From assembly GCF_003331055.1 (NCBI RefSeq), contig NZ_PUQD01000016.1:1-64000 (forward strand): a stretch of DNA of 64,000 nucleotides, in the 5' to 3' direction. Within the stretch, counting starts at the first letter, position 1; every line of letters begins with the position of its first letter. Of the stretch, positions 55,355 to 64,000 are shown piece by piece. Source of the DNA: Pseudomonas sp. AFG_SD02_1510_Pfu_092. GTDB taxonomy: Bacteria > Pseudomonadota > Gammaproteobacteria > Pseudomonadales > Pseudomonadaceae. The position numbers and the translations under genes are program-made. The notes beneath the pieces were generated by a model that saw only the letters and a program-made list of their open reading frames with translations, made no database searches and was not told the origin of the DNA.

Positions 55355-56665
55355 ATGCAAGTTAAGCGATTTTTCGCCGCCGATATGCGTCAGGCCATGA
55401 AGCTGGTCCGCGATGAGCTGGGCTCCGATGCCGCCATCATCGGCAACCGCCGCATCGCTGGCGGTGTCGAACTGACGGCTGCGCTGGACTACAAACTGTC
55501 CGCCCTGGCCCCGCGTGTGCCCAACGCCGAGCTCGAAGAAGAGCTGCGCAAGACCCATACGCGCATCGCCACGGCCCGGGCCGAGCTGGACCCGCGCCCG
55601 GACAGCAGCGACAGCAACCGCCAATTGTTCGCCGGGCAGTCGCTGACCGCTGCCGAGCCGTTGATCGAGCCGCACATCGATGCCCCCGAGGCGGCTGCCG
55701 CAGCCCCGGCTTCGGCGCCGGTCGACCCGCGCCTGTTCGATGCCATGCGCTCCGAGCTGTCGGGCCTGCGCGAGCTGCTGGAAGTGCAGCTCGGCTCGCT
55801 GGCCTGGAACCAGCTGCAGGGTAGCAAGCCACAGCAGGCCAACATCTGGCGTCGCCTGCAGCGCATCGGCCTGTCCGGGCCGATCGCCCGCGAACTGCTG
55901 GAGCTGACTGCCGAGATCGAAGAACCTCGCCAGGCCTGGCGCATGTTGCTGGCGCACCTGGCGCGGATGATCGAAATCCCCGAGGTCGAGCCGATCGAAG
56001 AGGGTGGGGTAATCGCCGTGGTCGGCCCGGCCGGCATGGGCAAGACCACCACCCTGGCCAAGCTGGCCGCCCGCTACGTGCTCAAGTACGGCGCGAACAA
56101 CCTGGCGCTGGTGAGCATGGACAGCTTCCGCATTGGCGCCCAGGAGCAGCTCAAGACCCTGGGCCGCATCCTCAACGTGCCGGTGACCTACGTCGACCCG
56201 GGCCAGTCGTTGGCGGCGGCGCTGGAGCCACTGCTGCGCAAGCGCGTGGTGCTGATCGACACCGCCGGCCTGCAGGCCAGCGACCCGGCCCTGCGCATGC
56301 AGCTGGAAACCCTCGCCGGGCGCGGCATTGCCGCGAAGAACTACCTGGTGCTGGCCACTACCAGCCAGAAGCAGGTGCTGACCGCTGCCTACCACAGCTA
56401 CAAACGCTGCGGGCTGGCCGGCTGCATCCTGACCAAACTCGATGAAACGGCGAGCCTTGGCGATGTGCTGAGCCTTGCAATCAGTCATGAACTGCCAGTG
56501 GCCTACCTGACCGATGGGCCGCGCATTCCTGACGACCTGCACCTGCCACGCGGGCACCAGTTGGTCTCCCGCGCGGTCAATGTGCAGCTGCAGGAGGAGC
56601 CCAGCGAGGAGGCCATGGCCGACATGTTCGCTGATCTCTATCACAACCCACGGCGAGCGGGTTGA
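55355..56665 (+). CDS. flhF: Flagellar placement GTPase FlhF
   Basis: SRP-family GTPase that directs the flagellum to the cell pole. 436 residues. N-terminal B domain (MQVKRFFAADMRQAMKLVRD to about 70), a Pro/Ala-rich middle, then the NG domain with P-loop GPAGMGKTTTLAKL at 224-237, VSMDSFRIGAQEQL, VVLIDTAGL and ILTKLDETASLGDVL. Starts 11 bases after flhA (TGAGGTAGGGG). Functions with the MinD-like FleN encoded next. Confidence 0.97.
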   Translation: MQVKRFFAADMRQAMKLVRDELGSDAAIIGNRRIAGGVELTAALDYKLSALAPRVPNAELEEELRKTHTRIATARAELDPRPDSSDSNRQLFAGQSLTAAEPLIEPHIDAPEAAAAAPASAPVDPRLFDAMRSELSGLRELLEVQLGSLAWNQLQGSKPQQANIWRRLQRIGLSGPIARELLELTAEIEEPRQAWRMLLAHLARMIEIPEVEPIEEGGVIAVVGPAGMGKTTTLAKLAARYVLKYGANNLALVSMDSFRIGAQEQLKTLGRILNVPVTYVDPGQSLAAALEPLLRKRVVLIDTAGLQASDPALRMQLETLAGRGIAAKNYLVLATTSQKQVLTAAYHSYKRCGLAGCILTKLDETASLGDVLSLAISHELPVAYLTDGPRIPDDLHLPRGHQLVSRAVNVQLQEEPSEEAMADMFADLYHNPRRAG

Positions 56666-56758
56666 TGATGAAGCGTATGCAAGGTAGCTATGCCAAGGGG
56701 TACGCAGAATTGCCCTACGTGTGGCCTGAGTCCCCGCGAGACAAGGTAATGAACAGAC

Positions 56759-57592
56759 ATGGGTAGCATGCATCCCGTACAGGTGATCGCCGTGACCGGT
56801 GGCAAAGGTGGCGTCGGCAAGACTAACGTTTCAGTGAATCTTTCCCTGGCGCTGGCCGAGCTTGGCCGCAGGGTCATGCTGCTCGACGCCGACCTCGGTC
56901 TGGCCAATGTCGATGTATTGCTGGGCCTGACGCCCAAGCGCACCCTGGCCGATGTCATCGAAGGGCGCTGCGAGCTGCGCGATGTGATGCTGCAAGGGCC
57001 TGGCGGGGTGCGTATCGTGCCGGCGGCGTCGGGCACGCAAAGCATGGTGCACCTGGCCCCGGCCCAGCATGCCGGGCTGATCCAGGCGTTCAGCGAAGTT
57101 GGCGACAACCTCGATGTGCTGGTGATCGACACCGCTGCGGGTATCGGTGACTCGGTGGTCAGCTTCGTCCGCGCCGCCCAGGAAGTGCTGCTGGTGGTGT
57201 GCGACGAACCCACCTCGATCACCGACGCCTACGCCCTGATCAAGCTGCTCAACCGCGATTACGGCATGAACCGCTTCCGCGTGCTGGCGAACATGGCGCA
57301 GAGCCCGCAGGAAGGGCGCAACCTGTTCGCCAAGCTGACCAAGGTCACCGACCGCTTCCTTGACGTTGCCCTGCAGTACGTGGGCGCCGTGCCGTACGAC
57401 GAATGCGTGCGCAAGGCGGTGCAGAAGCAGCGCGCGGTGTACGAAGCCTTCCCACGCTCCAAGTGCGCGCTGGCCTTCAAGGCGATTGCCCAGAAGGTTG
57501 ACAGCTGGCCGCTGCCGGCCAACCCGCGCGGCCACCTCGAATTCTTTGTCGAGCGCCTGGTGCAACCCACCAGCGCGGGACCTGTGTTATGA
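56759..57592 (+). CDS. fleN: Flagellar number regulator FleN (FlhG), MinD-like ATPase
   Basis: 277 residues. Deviant Walker A GGKGGVGKT at 14-22 with Lys16 and Lys21, then LLDADLGLANVDVLLG and VIDTAAGIGDSVVSF (Walker B). FleN dimerises on ATP, binds FleQ and limits the polar flagellum count. ATG 56759 (MGSMHPVQVIAV) is preferred; the 93 bases before it hold no other gene. It overlaps fliA by 4 bases. Confidence 0.97.
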   Translation: MGSMHPVQVIAVTGGKGGVGKTNVSVNLSLALAELGRRVMLLDADLGLANVDVLLGLTPKRTLADVIEGRCELRDVMLQGPGGVRIVPAASGTQSMVHLAPAQHAGLIQAFSEVGDNLDVLVIDTAAGIGDSVVSFVRAAQEVLLVVCDEPTSITDAYALIKLLNRDYGMNRFRVLANMAQSPQEGRNLFAKLTKVTDRFLDVALQYVGAVPYDECVRKAVQKQRAVYEAFPRSKCALAFKAIAQKVDSWPLPANPRGHLEFFVERLVQPTSAGPVL

Positions 57593-58329
57593 ACGCCAGT
57601 GGTTTCAAGATGTACAGCCGAGCCTCTAAAGACGCCCAGTATGAACTGATCGAGCGCTATGCCCCGTTGGTCAAGCGTATCGCCTACCACCTGCTGGCGC
57701 GGTTGCCGGCCAATGTCCAGGTCGAGGACCTGATCCAGGCCGGCATGATCGGCCTGCTGGAAGTGGCCAACAAGTATGACGCCAGCAAGGGCGCCAGCTT
57801 CGAAACCTATGCCGGTATCCGCATTCGCGGCGCCATGCTCGACGAGGTGCGCAAGGGCGACTGGGCGCCGCGTTCGGTGCACCGCAACACGCGCATGGTC
57901 AGTGACGCGATGCGTGCCGTGGAAGCCAGAACTGGCCGCGACGCTAAAGATCATGAAGTTGCTGCCGAACTCCAGTTGAGTCTCGATGATTACTACGGGA
58001 TCTTGAACGATACCCTGGGCAGCCGCCTGTTCAGCTTTGACGACCTGCTGCAGGACGGCGAGCACGAAGGGCTGCACGAGGATGGCGCCAGTGGCCAGGT
58101 CGAGCCTGCGCGCGGCCTGGAAGACGAGCGCTTCCAGGCTGCCCTGACCGAAGCCATCGCCAACCTGCCGGAGCGTGAACGCCTGGTGCTGGCGCTGTAC
58201 TACGACGAAGAGCTGAACCTCAAGGAAATTGGTGAGGTGCTTGGGGTCAGCGAGTCGCGCGTCAGCCAGTTGCACAGCCAGTGTGCCGCGCGCCTGCGCA
58301 GCCGCCTGGGGGAATGGCGGGCGCGTTGA
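57589..58329 (+). CDS. fliA: Flagellar sigma factor FliA (sigma-28)
   Basis: 246 residues. Sigma-70 family regions: core-binding and -10 recognition region 2 (VEDLIQAGMIGLLEVANKYD, then FETYAGIRIRGAMLDEVRKG), region 3 and region 4 HTH (LNLKEIGEVLGVSESRVSQL). Directs late genes such as fliC and fliS (promoters at 28967 and 31912). ATG 57589 is inside the end of fleN (ATGA overlap), so the two are coupled. Inhibited by FlgM, encoded outside this window. Confidence 0.98.
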   Translation: MNASGFKMYSRASKDAQYELIERYAPLVKRIAYHLLARLPANVQVEDLIQAGMIGLLEVANKYDASKGASFETYAGIRIRGAMLDEVRKGDWAPRSVHRNTRMVSDAMRAVEARTGRDAKDHEVAAELQLSLDDYYGILNDTLGSRLFSFDDLLQDGEHEGLHEDGASGQVEPARGLEDERFQAALTEAIANLPERERLVLALYYDEELNLKEIGEVLGVSESRVSQLHSQCAARLRSRLGEWRAR

Positions 58330-58391
58330 GCCCGCTGTCGTTGCAGTCGTTTTCCACGTGCGTTTCCACGTTGCACCGATTTGATTGAATG

Positions 58392-58414
58392 CGCGCTCGG
58401 GGCCGAGCGCGTTT
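58392..58414 (+). terminator. Possible hairpin between fliA and cheY
   Basis: CGCGCTCGG (58392-58400) faces CCGAGCGCG (58403-58411) with a very small central GG, so the real loop would open a pair or two; TTT follows. It may reduce transcription from fliA into cheY. No clear promoter for cheY is visible in 58330-58434. Confidence 0.5.
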
Positions 58415-58434
58415 GAGACTGCTTGGAGGTCTAC

Positions 58435-58821
58435 TTGAACAAAGACATGAAAATCCTCATCGTTGACGATTTTTCGACGATGCGGCGGATCATCAAGAAC
58501 CTGTTGCGTGATCTGGGCTTCACCAACACTGAAGAAGCCGATGACGGCATCACGGCGCTGCCGATGCTGGAAAACGGCCACTACGACTTCCTGGTGACCG
58601 ACTGGAACATGCCCGGCATGTCCGGCATCGACCTGCTGCGCAAGGTGCGGGCCAGCGACAAGCTGAAAAGCATGCCGGTACTGATGGTGACCGCCGAAGC
58701 CAAGCGCGACCAGATCATCGAAGCGGCCCAGGCCGGCGTCAACGGTTACGTGGTCAAGCCGTTCACCGCTCAGGTGCTCAAAGAAAAGATCGAGAAGATC
58801 TTCGAACGCGTCAACGGCTGA
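58435..58821 (+). CDS. cheY: Chemotaxis response regulator CheY
   Basis: Single receiver domain that, when phosphorylated by CheA, binds FliM and FliN. The acidic pair IVDDF, phosphoacceptor Asp in [10 protein letters not shown] (residue 52 from the inner ATG, 56 from the start used), MVTAEAK and the KPF lysine are all present. GGAGGT at 58425-58430 fits a TTG start at 58435 (MNKDMKIL, 128 residues); the inner ATG 58447 would give the common 124-residue form but is 16 bases from the RBS. The first CheY-CheZ-CheA-CheB gene of the operon. Confidence 0.93.
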   Translation: MNKDMKILIVDDFSTMRRIIKNLLRDLGFTNTEEADDGITALPMLENGHYDFLVTDWNMPGMSGIDLLRKVRASDKLKSMPVLMVTAEAKRDQIIEAAQAGVNGYVVKPFTAQVLKEKIEKIFERVNG

Positions 58822-58840
58822 GTCACGTCAGGGGGGCGCC

Positions 58841-59629
58841 ATGGATTCATCACAAACGTCTTTGGGCGAGTTCGAATCGACCCTGAAGAAGCATGCCCAG
58901 GAATTGGTCGACAGCCTCGAACGGGGCCGTTTCGGCGAAGCGGTGCAGCTGATTCACGAGCTGAACCAGACCCGCGACCGCGGCCTGTACCAGGAAGTCG
59001 GCAAGCTGACCCGCGAGCTGCACAGTGCCATCGTCAGTTTCCAGATCGACCCGACCATACCGCAGGCCGAGGAGGTGTCGCAGATTACCGACGCCACCGA
59101 GCGCCTGTCGTACGTGGTCAGGCTGACCGAAGGCGCGGCCAACCGCACCATGGACCTGGTCGAGGAAAGCACCCCGGTGCTCAACGACCTGGCCAGTGAG
59201 GCCCAGGCGCTGAGCACCGACTGGCAACGCTTCATGCGTCGCGAAGTGGCTGCGCCGGAGTTTCGTGACCTGGTCAAGCGCGTCGACAGTTTCCTGACGC
59301 ACAGCGCCGACGGTAACCGCAAGGTCGCCGGCCACCTCAACGACATTCTGCTGGCCCAGGACTATCAGGACCTGACCGGCCAAGTGATCAAACGCGTCAC
59401 CGCGTTGGTCACCGAAGTGGAAAGCAACCTGCTGAAACTGGTGCTGATGGCCAGCCAGGTCGACCGCTTTGCCGGCATCCAGCATGACCACGATCAATTG
59501 CGCGCAGAAAAAGATCTAGAAAAACATCCGACTCGGGGTGAAGGTCCGCAGATTCATGCCGATAAGCGTGATGACGTCGTGTCCGGTCAGGACGATGTCG
59601 ATGATCTGCTGTCCAGCCTGGGTTTTTAA
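58841..59629 (+). CDS. cheZ: CheY-P phosphatase CheZ
   Basis: 262 residues, mostly long helices. The catalytic helix AQDYQDLTGQVIKRV holds the conserved Asp/Gln pair that drives CheY-P hydrolysis; the C-terminal DDVDDLLSSLGF is the CheY-binding tail. It lies 19 bases after cheY with GGGGGG before ATG 58841. Confidence 0.96.
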   Translation: MDSSQTSLGEFESTLKKHAQELVDSLERGRFGEAVQLIHELNQTRDRGLYQEVGKLTRELHSAIVSFQIDPTIPQAEEVSQITDATERLSYVVRLTEGAANRTMDLVEESTPVLNDLASEAQALSTDWQRFMRREVAAPEFRDLVKRVDSFLTHSADGNRKVAGHLNDILLAQDYQDLTGQVIKRVTALVTEVESNLLKLVLMASQVDRFAGIQHDHDQLRAEKDLEKHPTRGEGPQIHADKRDDVVSGQDDVDDLLSSLGF

Positions 59630-59641
59630 GGAGCACGTTTG

Positions 59642-61882
59642 ATGAGCTTCGGCGCCGATGAAGAAATCCTCCAGGATTTCCTGGTAGAAGCCGGCGAAAT
59701 TCTTGAGCAACTGTCCGAGCAACTGGTCGAGCTGGAAAGCCGACCCGACGATGCCGACCTGCTCAATGCGATCTTTCGCGGTTTCCACACTGTTAAAGGG
59801 GGCGCCGGCTTCCTCCAGCTCAACGAGCTGGTGGAGTGCTGCCATATCGCCGAGAACGTGTTCGACATCCTGCGCAAAGGTGAGCGCCGGGTCGATGCGG
59901 AACTGATGGATGTGGTGCTCGAGGCACTGGACACGGTCAACAGCATGTTTGGCCAGGTGCGCGAGCGTAGCGAAGTGACCCCGGCCACCCCCGAGCTGCT
60001 GGCGGCGTTGGCCCGCCTGGCCGAGCCAGGGGCCAGTGAAGCGCCCGCTGAAGCGCCTGCTGCGGCGCCGGAGCCGGTTGCCGAAGTGGCGGCCGAGGAA
60101 CAGGACATTACCGACAGCGAGTTCGAGCAACTGCTCGATTCGCTTGACGCGGTCAAGGCCCAGGCGGCCGTTGACGAGCAGATGCAGGGCGAGACGGTCA
60201 GCGGCGAAGGTGACGAAATCACCGACGCCGAGTTCGAGTCGCTGCTCGACCAGTTGCACGGCAAGGGCCAGTTCAGTGCCGAAGCTGCCGCACCGGCGCT
60301 GGTCAGCGCGCCGCAACCGGCCAGCGACGAGATCACCGACGCCGAATTCGAATCGCTGCTCGACCAGTTGCACGGCAAGGGCACCTTCCAGGCAGACGCC
60401 TTGTCTGCCGCCAAGACGCCGGCGCCTGCCGCAGCCGACAGCACTGCTGGCGGCGACGACATCAGCGAACACGAGTTCGAGGCGTTGCTGGACCAGTTGC
60501 ATGGCAAGGGCAAGTTCGGCGGTGATGTCGCCGCTGTCGAAGCCCCGCCTGCGGCCAAGGTGCAAGCACCGGTCGCGGCCAAGGCCGACAGCCAGCCGCA
60601 GGCCAAACCGGCCGCCGCTGCTGCACCGGCAGCGGCCCCCGCGGCCGCCGGCAAGCCTGCCCCGGCCCCGCGCGCGCCGGCGCCGAGCGCCGAGAAGCAT
60701 GGCGCCAGCGAAGCGGAAACCACCGTGCGGGTCGATACCGCGCGCCTGGACGAGATCATGAACATGGTCGGCGAACTGGTGCTGGTGCGTAACCGCCTGG
60801 TGCGCCTGGGCCTGAACAGCGGCGACGAGGCCATGTCCAAGGCCGTGTCCAACCTCGATGTGGTCACCGCCGACCTGCAGACCGCGGTGATGAAAACCCG
60901 CATGCAGCCGATCAAGAAAGTCTTCGGCCGCTTCCCGCGCCTGGTTCGCGACCTGGCGCGCCAGCTGAAGAAAGAAATCAACCTGGAGCTGGTCGGCGAA
61001 GAGACCGACCTCGACAAGAACCTGGTCGAGGCGCTGGCCGACCCGTTGGTCCACCTGGTGCGCAACGCGGTCGACCACGGCGTCGAGATGCCTGAGGAGC
61101 GGGAAGCTTCCGGCAAGGCGCGCACTGGCCGCGTGGTGCTGTCGGCAGAACAGGAAGGCGACCACATCCTGCTGTCGATTTCTGACGACGGCAAGGGCAT
61201 GGACCCCAACATCCTGCGCGCCAAGGCCGTGGAAAAGGGCCTGATGGACAAGGACGCCGCTGACCGCCTGAGCGAGTCGGACTGCTACAACCTGATCTTC
61301 GCCCCGGGGTTCTCGACCAAGACCGAGATTTCCGACGTGTCCGGCCGTGGTGTGGGCATGGATGTGGTGAAGACCAAGATTTCCCAGCTCAACGGCTCGA
61401 TCAACATTTTCTCGGCCAAGGGCCAGGGCTCGAAGATCGTCATCAAGGTGCCGCTGACCCTGGCGATCATGCCCACCCTGATGGTCATGCTCGGCAACCA
61501 GGCGTTCGCCTTCCCGCTGGTCAACGTCAACGAGATCTTCCACCTCGACCTGTCGCGTACCAACGTGGTCGATGGCCAGGAAGTGGTGATCGTGCGCGAC
61601 AAGGCGCTGCCGCTGTTCTACCTCAAGCGCTGGCTGGTCCAGGGCCAGGTGCACGAAGAGCAGCACGAGGGCCATGTGGTGATCCTGTCGGTCGGCACCC
61701 AACGCATCGGCTTCGTCGTCGATCAGTTGGTCGGCCAGGAAGAAGTGGTCATCAAGCCGCTGGGCAAGATGCTGCAGGGCACCCCGGGGATGTCCGGGGC
61801 CACCATCACCGGCGACGGTCGCATCGCGTTGATTCTCGACGTCCCGAGCATGCTCAAGCGTTACGCCGCGCGGCGTATTTGA
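59642..61882 (+). CDS. cheA: Chemotaxis histidine kinase CheA
   Basis: 746 residues. P1 HPt domain (1-130) with phosphorylated His49 in [13 protein letters not shown]. There is no recognisable P2; residues about 155-290 hold four repeats of a [22 protein letters not shown] motif and then a long Ala/Pro linker (about 300-355). P3 dimerisation ([20 protein letters not shown]), P4 ATPase ([29 protein letters not shown]) and the P5 CheW-like domain (about 610-746) follow. TTG 59639 is in frame, but AAGGAG at 59628-59633 fits ATG 59642. Main kinase for the polar flagellum (Che I system). Confidence 0.97.
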   Translation: MSFGADEEILQDFLVEAGEILEQLSEQLVELESRPDDADLLNAIFRGFHTVKGGAGFLQLNELVECCHIAENVFDILRKGERRVDAELMDVVLEALDTVNSMFGQVRERSEVTPATPELLAALARLAEPGASEAPAEAPAAAPEPVAEVAAEEQDITDSEFEQLLDSLDAVKAQAAVDEQMQGETVSGEGDEITDAEFESLLDQLHGKGQFSAEAAAPALVSAPQPASDEITDAEFESLLDQLHGKGTFQADALSAAKTPAPAAADSTAGGDDISEHEFEALLDQLHGKGKFGGDVAAVEAPPAAKVQAPVAAKADSQPQAKPAAAAAPAAAPAAAGKPAPAPRAPAPSAEKHGASEAETTVRVDTARLDEIMNMVGELVLVRNRLVRLGLNSGDEAMSKAVSNLDVVTADLQTAVMKTRMQPIKKVFGRFPRLVRDLARQLKKEINLELVGEETDLDKNLVEALADPLVHLVRNAVDHGVEMPEEREASGKARTGRVVLSAEQEGDHILLSISDDGKGMDPNILRAKAVEKGLMDKDAADRLSESDCYNLIFAPGFSTKTEISDVSGRGVGMDVVKTKISQLNGSINIFSAKGQGSKIVIKVPLTLAIMPTLMVMLGNQAFAFPLVNVNEIFHLDLSRTNVVDGQEVVIVRDKALPLFYLKRWLVQGQVHEEQHEGHVVILSVGTQRIGFVVDQLVGQEEVVIKPLGKMLQGTPGMSGATITGDGRIALILDVPSMLKRYAARRI
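60104..60516 (+). repeat. Four in-frame repeats in the CheA linker
   Basis: Coding repeats within cheA starting near CheA residues 155, 191, 229 and 273. The last three share the core [13 protein letters not shown], with 28-35-residue Ala/Pro spacers between them; the first is degenerate ([10 protein letters not shown]). DNA similarity between copies two and three is very high (GTTCGAGTCGCTGCT-type core), suggesting recent duplication. Confidence 0.85.
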
Positions 61883-61928
61883 TTTCGGTGGCGCACCCTG
61901 GCGGGTTGCGCCGCCTAATGGAGTGTTT

Positions 61929-63059
61929 ATGGCAGTCAAGGTCCTGGTGGTGGATGATTCCGGTTTCTTCCGCCGCCGTGTCTCGGAAATCCTCGCGGCG
62001 GATCCGACGATCCAGGTGGTGGGTACCGCGACCAACGGCAAGGAAGCAATCGACCAGGCGCTGGCGCTCAAGCCCGATGTCATCACCATGGACTACGAAA
62101 TGCCCATGATGGACGGCATCACCGCAGTGCGGCACATCATGCAGCGCTGCCCGACGCCGGTGTTGATGTTCTCCTCGCTGACCCATGAAGGCGCCCGGGT
62201 CACCCTCGATGCGCTGGATGCCGGGGCGGTGGATTACCTGCCGAAAAACTTCGAGGACATCTCGCGCAACCCCGACAAGGTCAAGCAGCTGCTGTGCGAG
62301 AAGGTGCATACCATTTCCCGCAGCAACCGCCGTTTCGGCAGCTACGCAAGCGCGGCGCCGGTTGCCGCGCCCGCGCCGTCCAGCAGCCATGCGCCGGCCA
62401 GCGGCCTGACCAGCCCGGCCGCTGCGCGCACGCCGCTGCCTGCCCGTGCGCCGACACCCGCTGCGGCACCGGCACATTCCCCGGCGCCCAAGCGCAAGCC
62501 TTACAAGCTGGTGGCCATCGGCACCTCCACCGGTGGCCCGGTGGCCCTGCAGCGGGTGCTGACCCAGCTGCCGGCCAACTTCCCGGCACCGATCGTGCTG
62601 ATCCAGCACATGCCGGCGGCGTTCACCAAGGCCTTTGCCGAGCGCCTGGACAAACTGTGCCGCATCAATGTCAAGGAAGCCGAGGACGGCGACCTGCTGC
62701 GCCCGGGCCTGGCCCTGCTGGCCCCTGGCGGCAAGCAGATGATGATCGACGGCCGTGGCACGGTGAAGATCCTGCCTGGTGACGAGCGCCTGAACTACAA
62801 GCCATGCGTGGACATCACCTTCGGCTCGGCCGCCAAGTCGTATGGCGACAAGGTACTGTCGGTGGTGCTGACCGGCATGGGCGCCGATGGCCGTGAAGGT
62901 GCCCGCCTGCTCAAGCAGGGCGGCAGCACCGTGTGGGCCCAGGATGAAGCCAGCTGCGTGATCTATGGCATGCCCATGGCCATCGTCAAGGCCAACCTGG
63001 CCGATGCGGTGTACAGCCTGGACGACATCGGCAGGCACCTGGTGGAGGCGTGCGTCTGA
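61929..63059 (+). CDS. cheB: Chemotaxis methylesterase/glutamine deamidase CheB
   Basis: 376 residues. Receiver domain (1-125) with Asp55 in [13 protein letters not shown] and the KNF lysine; Ala/Pro-rich linker (about 138-185); methylesterase domain with the catalytic Ser in [13 protein letters not shown], His in IQHMPAAFT and Asp in [10 protein letters not shown]. Removes methyl groups from chemoreceptors. GTG 61923 is also in frame; GGAG at 61920-61923 fits ATG 61929. It overlaps motC by one base. Confidence 0.96.
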   Translation: MAVKVLVVDDSGFFRRRVSEILAADPTIQVVGTATNGKEAIDQALALKPDVITMDYEMPMMDGITAVRHIMQRCPTPVLMFSSLTHEGARVTLDALDAGAVDYLPKNFEDISRNPDKVKQLLCEKVHTISRSNRRFGSYASAAPVAAPAPSSSHAPASGLTSPAAARTPLPARAPTPAAAPAHSPAPKRKPYKLVAIGTSTGGPVALQRVLTQLPANFPAPIVLIQHMPAAFTKAFAERLDKLCRINVKEAEDGDLLRPGLALLAPGGKQMMIDGRGTVKILPGDERLNYKPCVDITFGSAAKSYGDKVLSVVLTGMGADGREGARLLKQGGSTVWAQDEASCVIYGMPMAIVKANLADAVYSLDDIGRHLVEACV

Positions 63060-63799
63060 TGGACGTGCTCAGCCTGATCGGCCTGATCCTGGCCTTCGTC
63101 GCCATCGTCGGTGGCAACTTTCTCGAAGGCGGCCATGTCGGCGCGCTGATCAACGGCCCGGCGGCCCTGATCGTGCTGGGCGGCACCCTGGCGGCGGCCT
63201 TGCTGCAGGCGCCGCTGTCGTCGTTCAAGCGTGCCTTGCAGATTCTGCGCTGGATCCTGTTCCCGCCCCGGGTTGACCTGGCGGGTGGTATCGACCGCGT
63301 GGTCAACTGGAGCCTGACCGCGCGCAAGGAAGGCCTGCTGGGCCTGGAAGGGGTGGCCGACAGCGAGCCCGACCCGTATGCGCGCAAAGGCCTGCAACTG
63401 CTGGTGGATGGCGCCGAGCCGGAGGCCATCCGCAGCATCCTCGAAGTCGATTTCCTGACCCAGGAAAGCCGCGATATCCAGGCCGCCAAGGTGTTCGAGA
63501 GCATGGGCGGCTATGCGCCGACCATCGGCATCATCGGTGCGGTGATGGGCCTGATTCATGTGATGGGCAACCTGGCCGACCCGTCGCAGCTGGGCAACGG
63601 CATCGCCGTGGCCTTCGTTGCCACCATCTACGGGGTGGCCAGCGCCAACCTGGTGCTGCTGCCGGTCGCCAACAAGCTCAAGGCCATCGTCATGCGCCAG
63701 TCGCGCTACCGCGAGATGCTGCTTGAAGGCCTGTTGTCGATTGCCGAGGGCGAGAACCCACGCTCGATCGAGTTGAAGCTGCAAGGCTTCATGGAGTAA
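63059..63799 (+). CDS. motC: Flagellar motor stator protein MotC (MotA family)
   Basis: 246 residues, four membrane segments (VLSLIGLILAFVAIVGGNF, ALIVLGGTLAAALL, MGGYAPTIGIIGAVMGLIHV, IAVAFVATIYGVASANLVLLP) with the conserved Pro of TIGIIGAVMG and a charged cytosolic loop that meets FliG. With MotD it forms the second stator of Pseudomonas, used for swarming. GTG 63050 is in frame, but the TGATG overlap with cheB supports ATG 63059. Confidence 0.96.
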   Translation: MDVLSLIGLILAFVAIVGGNFLEGGHVGALINGPAALIVLGGTLAAALLQAPLSSFKRALQILRWILFPPRVDLAGGIDRVVNWSLTARKEGLLGLEGVADSEPDPYARKGLQLLVDGAEPEAIRSILEVDFLTQESRDIQAAKVFESMGGYAPTIGIIGAVMGLIHVMGNLADPSQLGNGIAVAFVATIYGVASANLVLLPVANKLKAIVMRQSRYREMLLEGLLSIAEGENPRSIELKLQGFME

Positions 63800-63802
63800 C
63801 CC

Positions 63803-64000
63803 ATGCGTCGCCGTCGTCATGCCGAGGAACACGAAAACCACGAACGCTGGCTGGTGTCGTACGCCGACTTCATTACCTTGCTGTTCGCCTTTTTCGTGGT
63901 GATGTACTCGATTTCCTCGATCAACGAGGGCAAGTACAAGGTCATTTCGCAGGCCTTGCTCGGGGTGTTCAACGACCCTGAGCGCAGCATGAAGCCGATC
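63803..64000 (+). CDS. motD: Flagellar motor protein MotD (MotB family), partial
   Basis: First 66 residues only; the gene runs off the window. It starts MRRRRHAEEHENHERWLVSY and then has the plug-side membrane helix with the proton-carrying Asp in YADFITLLFAFFVVMYSISS. This is the MotB-type N-terminus; the peptidoglycan-binding OmpA domain would lie outside. It follows motC by 3 bases with ATGGAGTAA as RBS. Confidence 0.95.
   Translation, partial: MRRRRHAEEHENHERWLVSYADFITLLFAFFVVMYSISSINEGKYKVISQALLGVFNDPERSMKPI

Noticed and set aside
56666..56758. Possible small gene between flhF and fleN
   Set aside because: Short frames only, no RBS or similarity; the conserved FleN start follows at 56759.
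59516..62089. Minus-strand frame of 857 codons opposite cheA
   Set aside because: Shadow of cheA/cheZ; no motif, no RBS, and conserved domains are all on the plus strand.

Overview
The window is a chromosomal stretch of a fluorescent Pseudomonas, most likely of the P. putida group. The evidence is a GC-rich sequence, a polar-flagellum gene set of Pseudomonas type (fleQ/fleSR, flhF/fleN, motCD, fliT next to fliS), the HptB-HsbR-HsbA module, and repeated copies of the Pseudomonas REP palindrome (core GTGGGAGCGGGTTTACCCGCGAA). Nearly all of it is the flagellar and chemotaxis supercluster. I see no tRNA, rRNA, insertion sequence, prophage or CRISPR array.

Layout. 1-3519: REP pair, a sigma-54 promoter and flgBCDE, closed by a strong terminator. 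3332-3517: a small predicted secreted protein of unknown function. 3634-11997: terminator, sigma-54 promoter and flgFGHIJKL. 12074-28829: a flagellin-glycosylation locus lying between flgL and fliC. Two giant multidomain glycosyltransferases follow flgL on the plus strand and a FabH-like ketoacyl synthase precedes fliC. Between them a tightly overlapping seven-gene minus-strand operon (27586 down to 18483) encodes an aminotransferase, an ATP-grasp/HAD fusion, two methyltransferases, a WbqC-family protein, a second PLP-fold protein and a third giant glycosyltransferase. 29076-32688: fliC, flaG, fliD, fliS, fliT. 32854-37276: regulators fleQ, fleS, fleR. 37497-43393: fliEFGHIJ. 43619-46020: hsbA, hsbR, hptB. 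46092-53012: fliK, fliLMNOPQR, flhB. 53214-58329: flhA, flhF, fleN, fliA. 58435-64000: cheY, cheZ, cheA, cheB, motC and the start of motD, cut by the window end.

How the genes work together. FleQ (with RpoN) sits at the top, FleSR drives the middle genes, and FliA drives the late ones. By eye I find seven good sigma-54 boxes (GG-N10-GC) in front of flgB, flgF, fleS, fliE, fliK, fliL and flhA, and two sigma-28 boxes (TAAA-N15-GCCGATAA-like) in front of fliC and fliS. This fits the known Pseudomonas hierarchy closely. REP pairs sit at many operon joints, often immediately upstream of the sigma-54 boxes. FlhF and FleN set pole and number, CheY/Z/A/B control the switch FliG/M/N, and MotC/MotD form one stator. 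The HptB-HsbR-HsbA phosphorelay can feed FlgM/FliA control.

The least ordinary part is the 9.1-kb minus-strand sugar-modification operon nested inside the otherwise syntenic flagellin glycosylation locus. It looks like an exchangeable cassette that builds and attaches a substituted amino sugar to a very short (282-residue) flagellin. Its exact product cannot be read from sequence alone.
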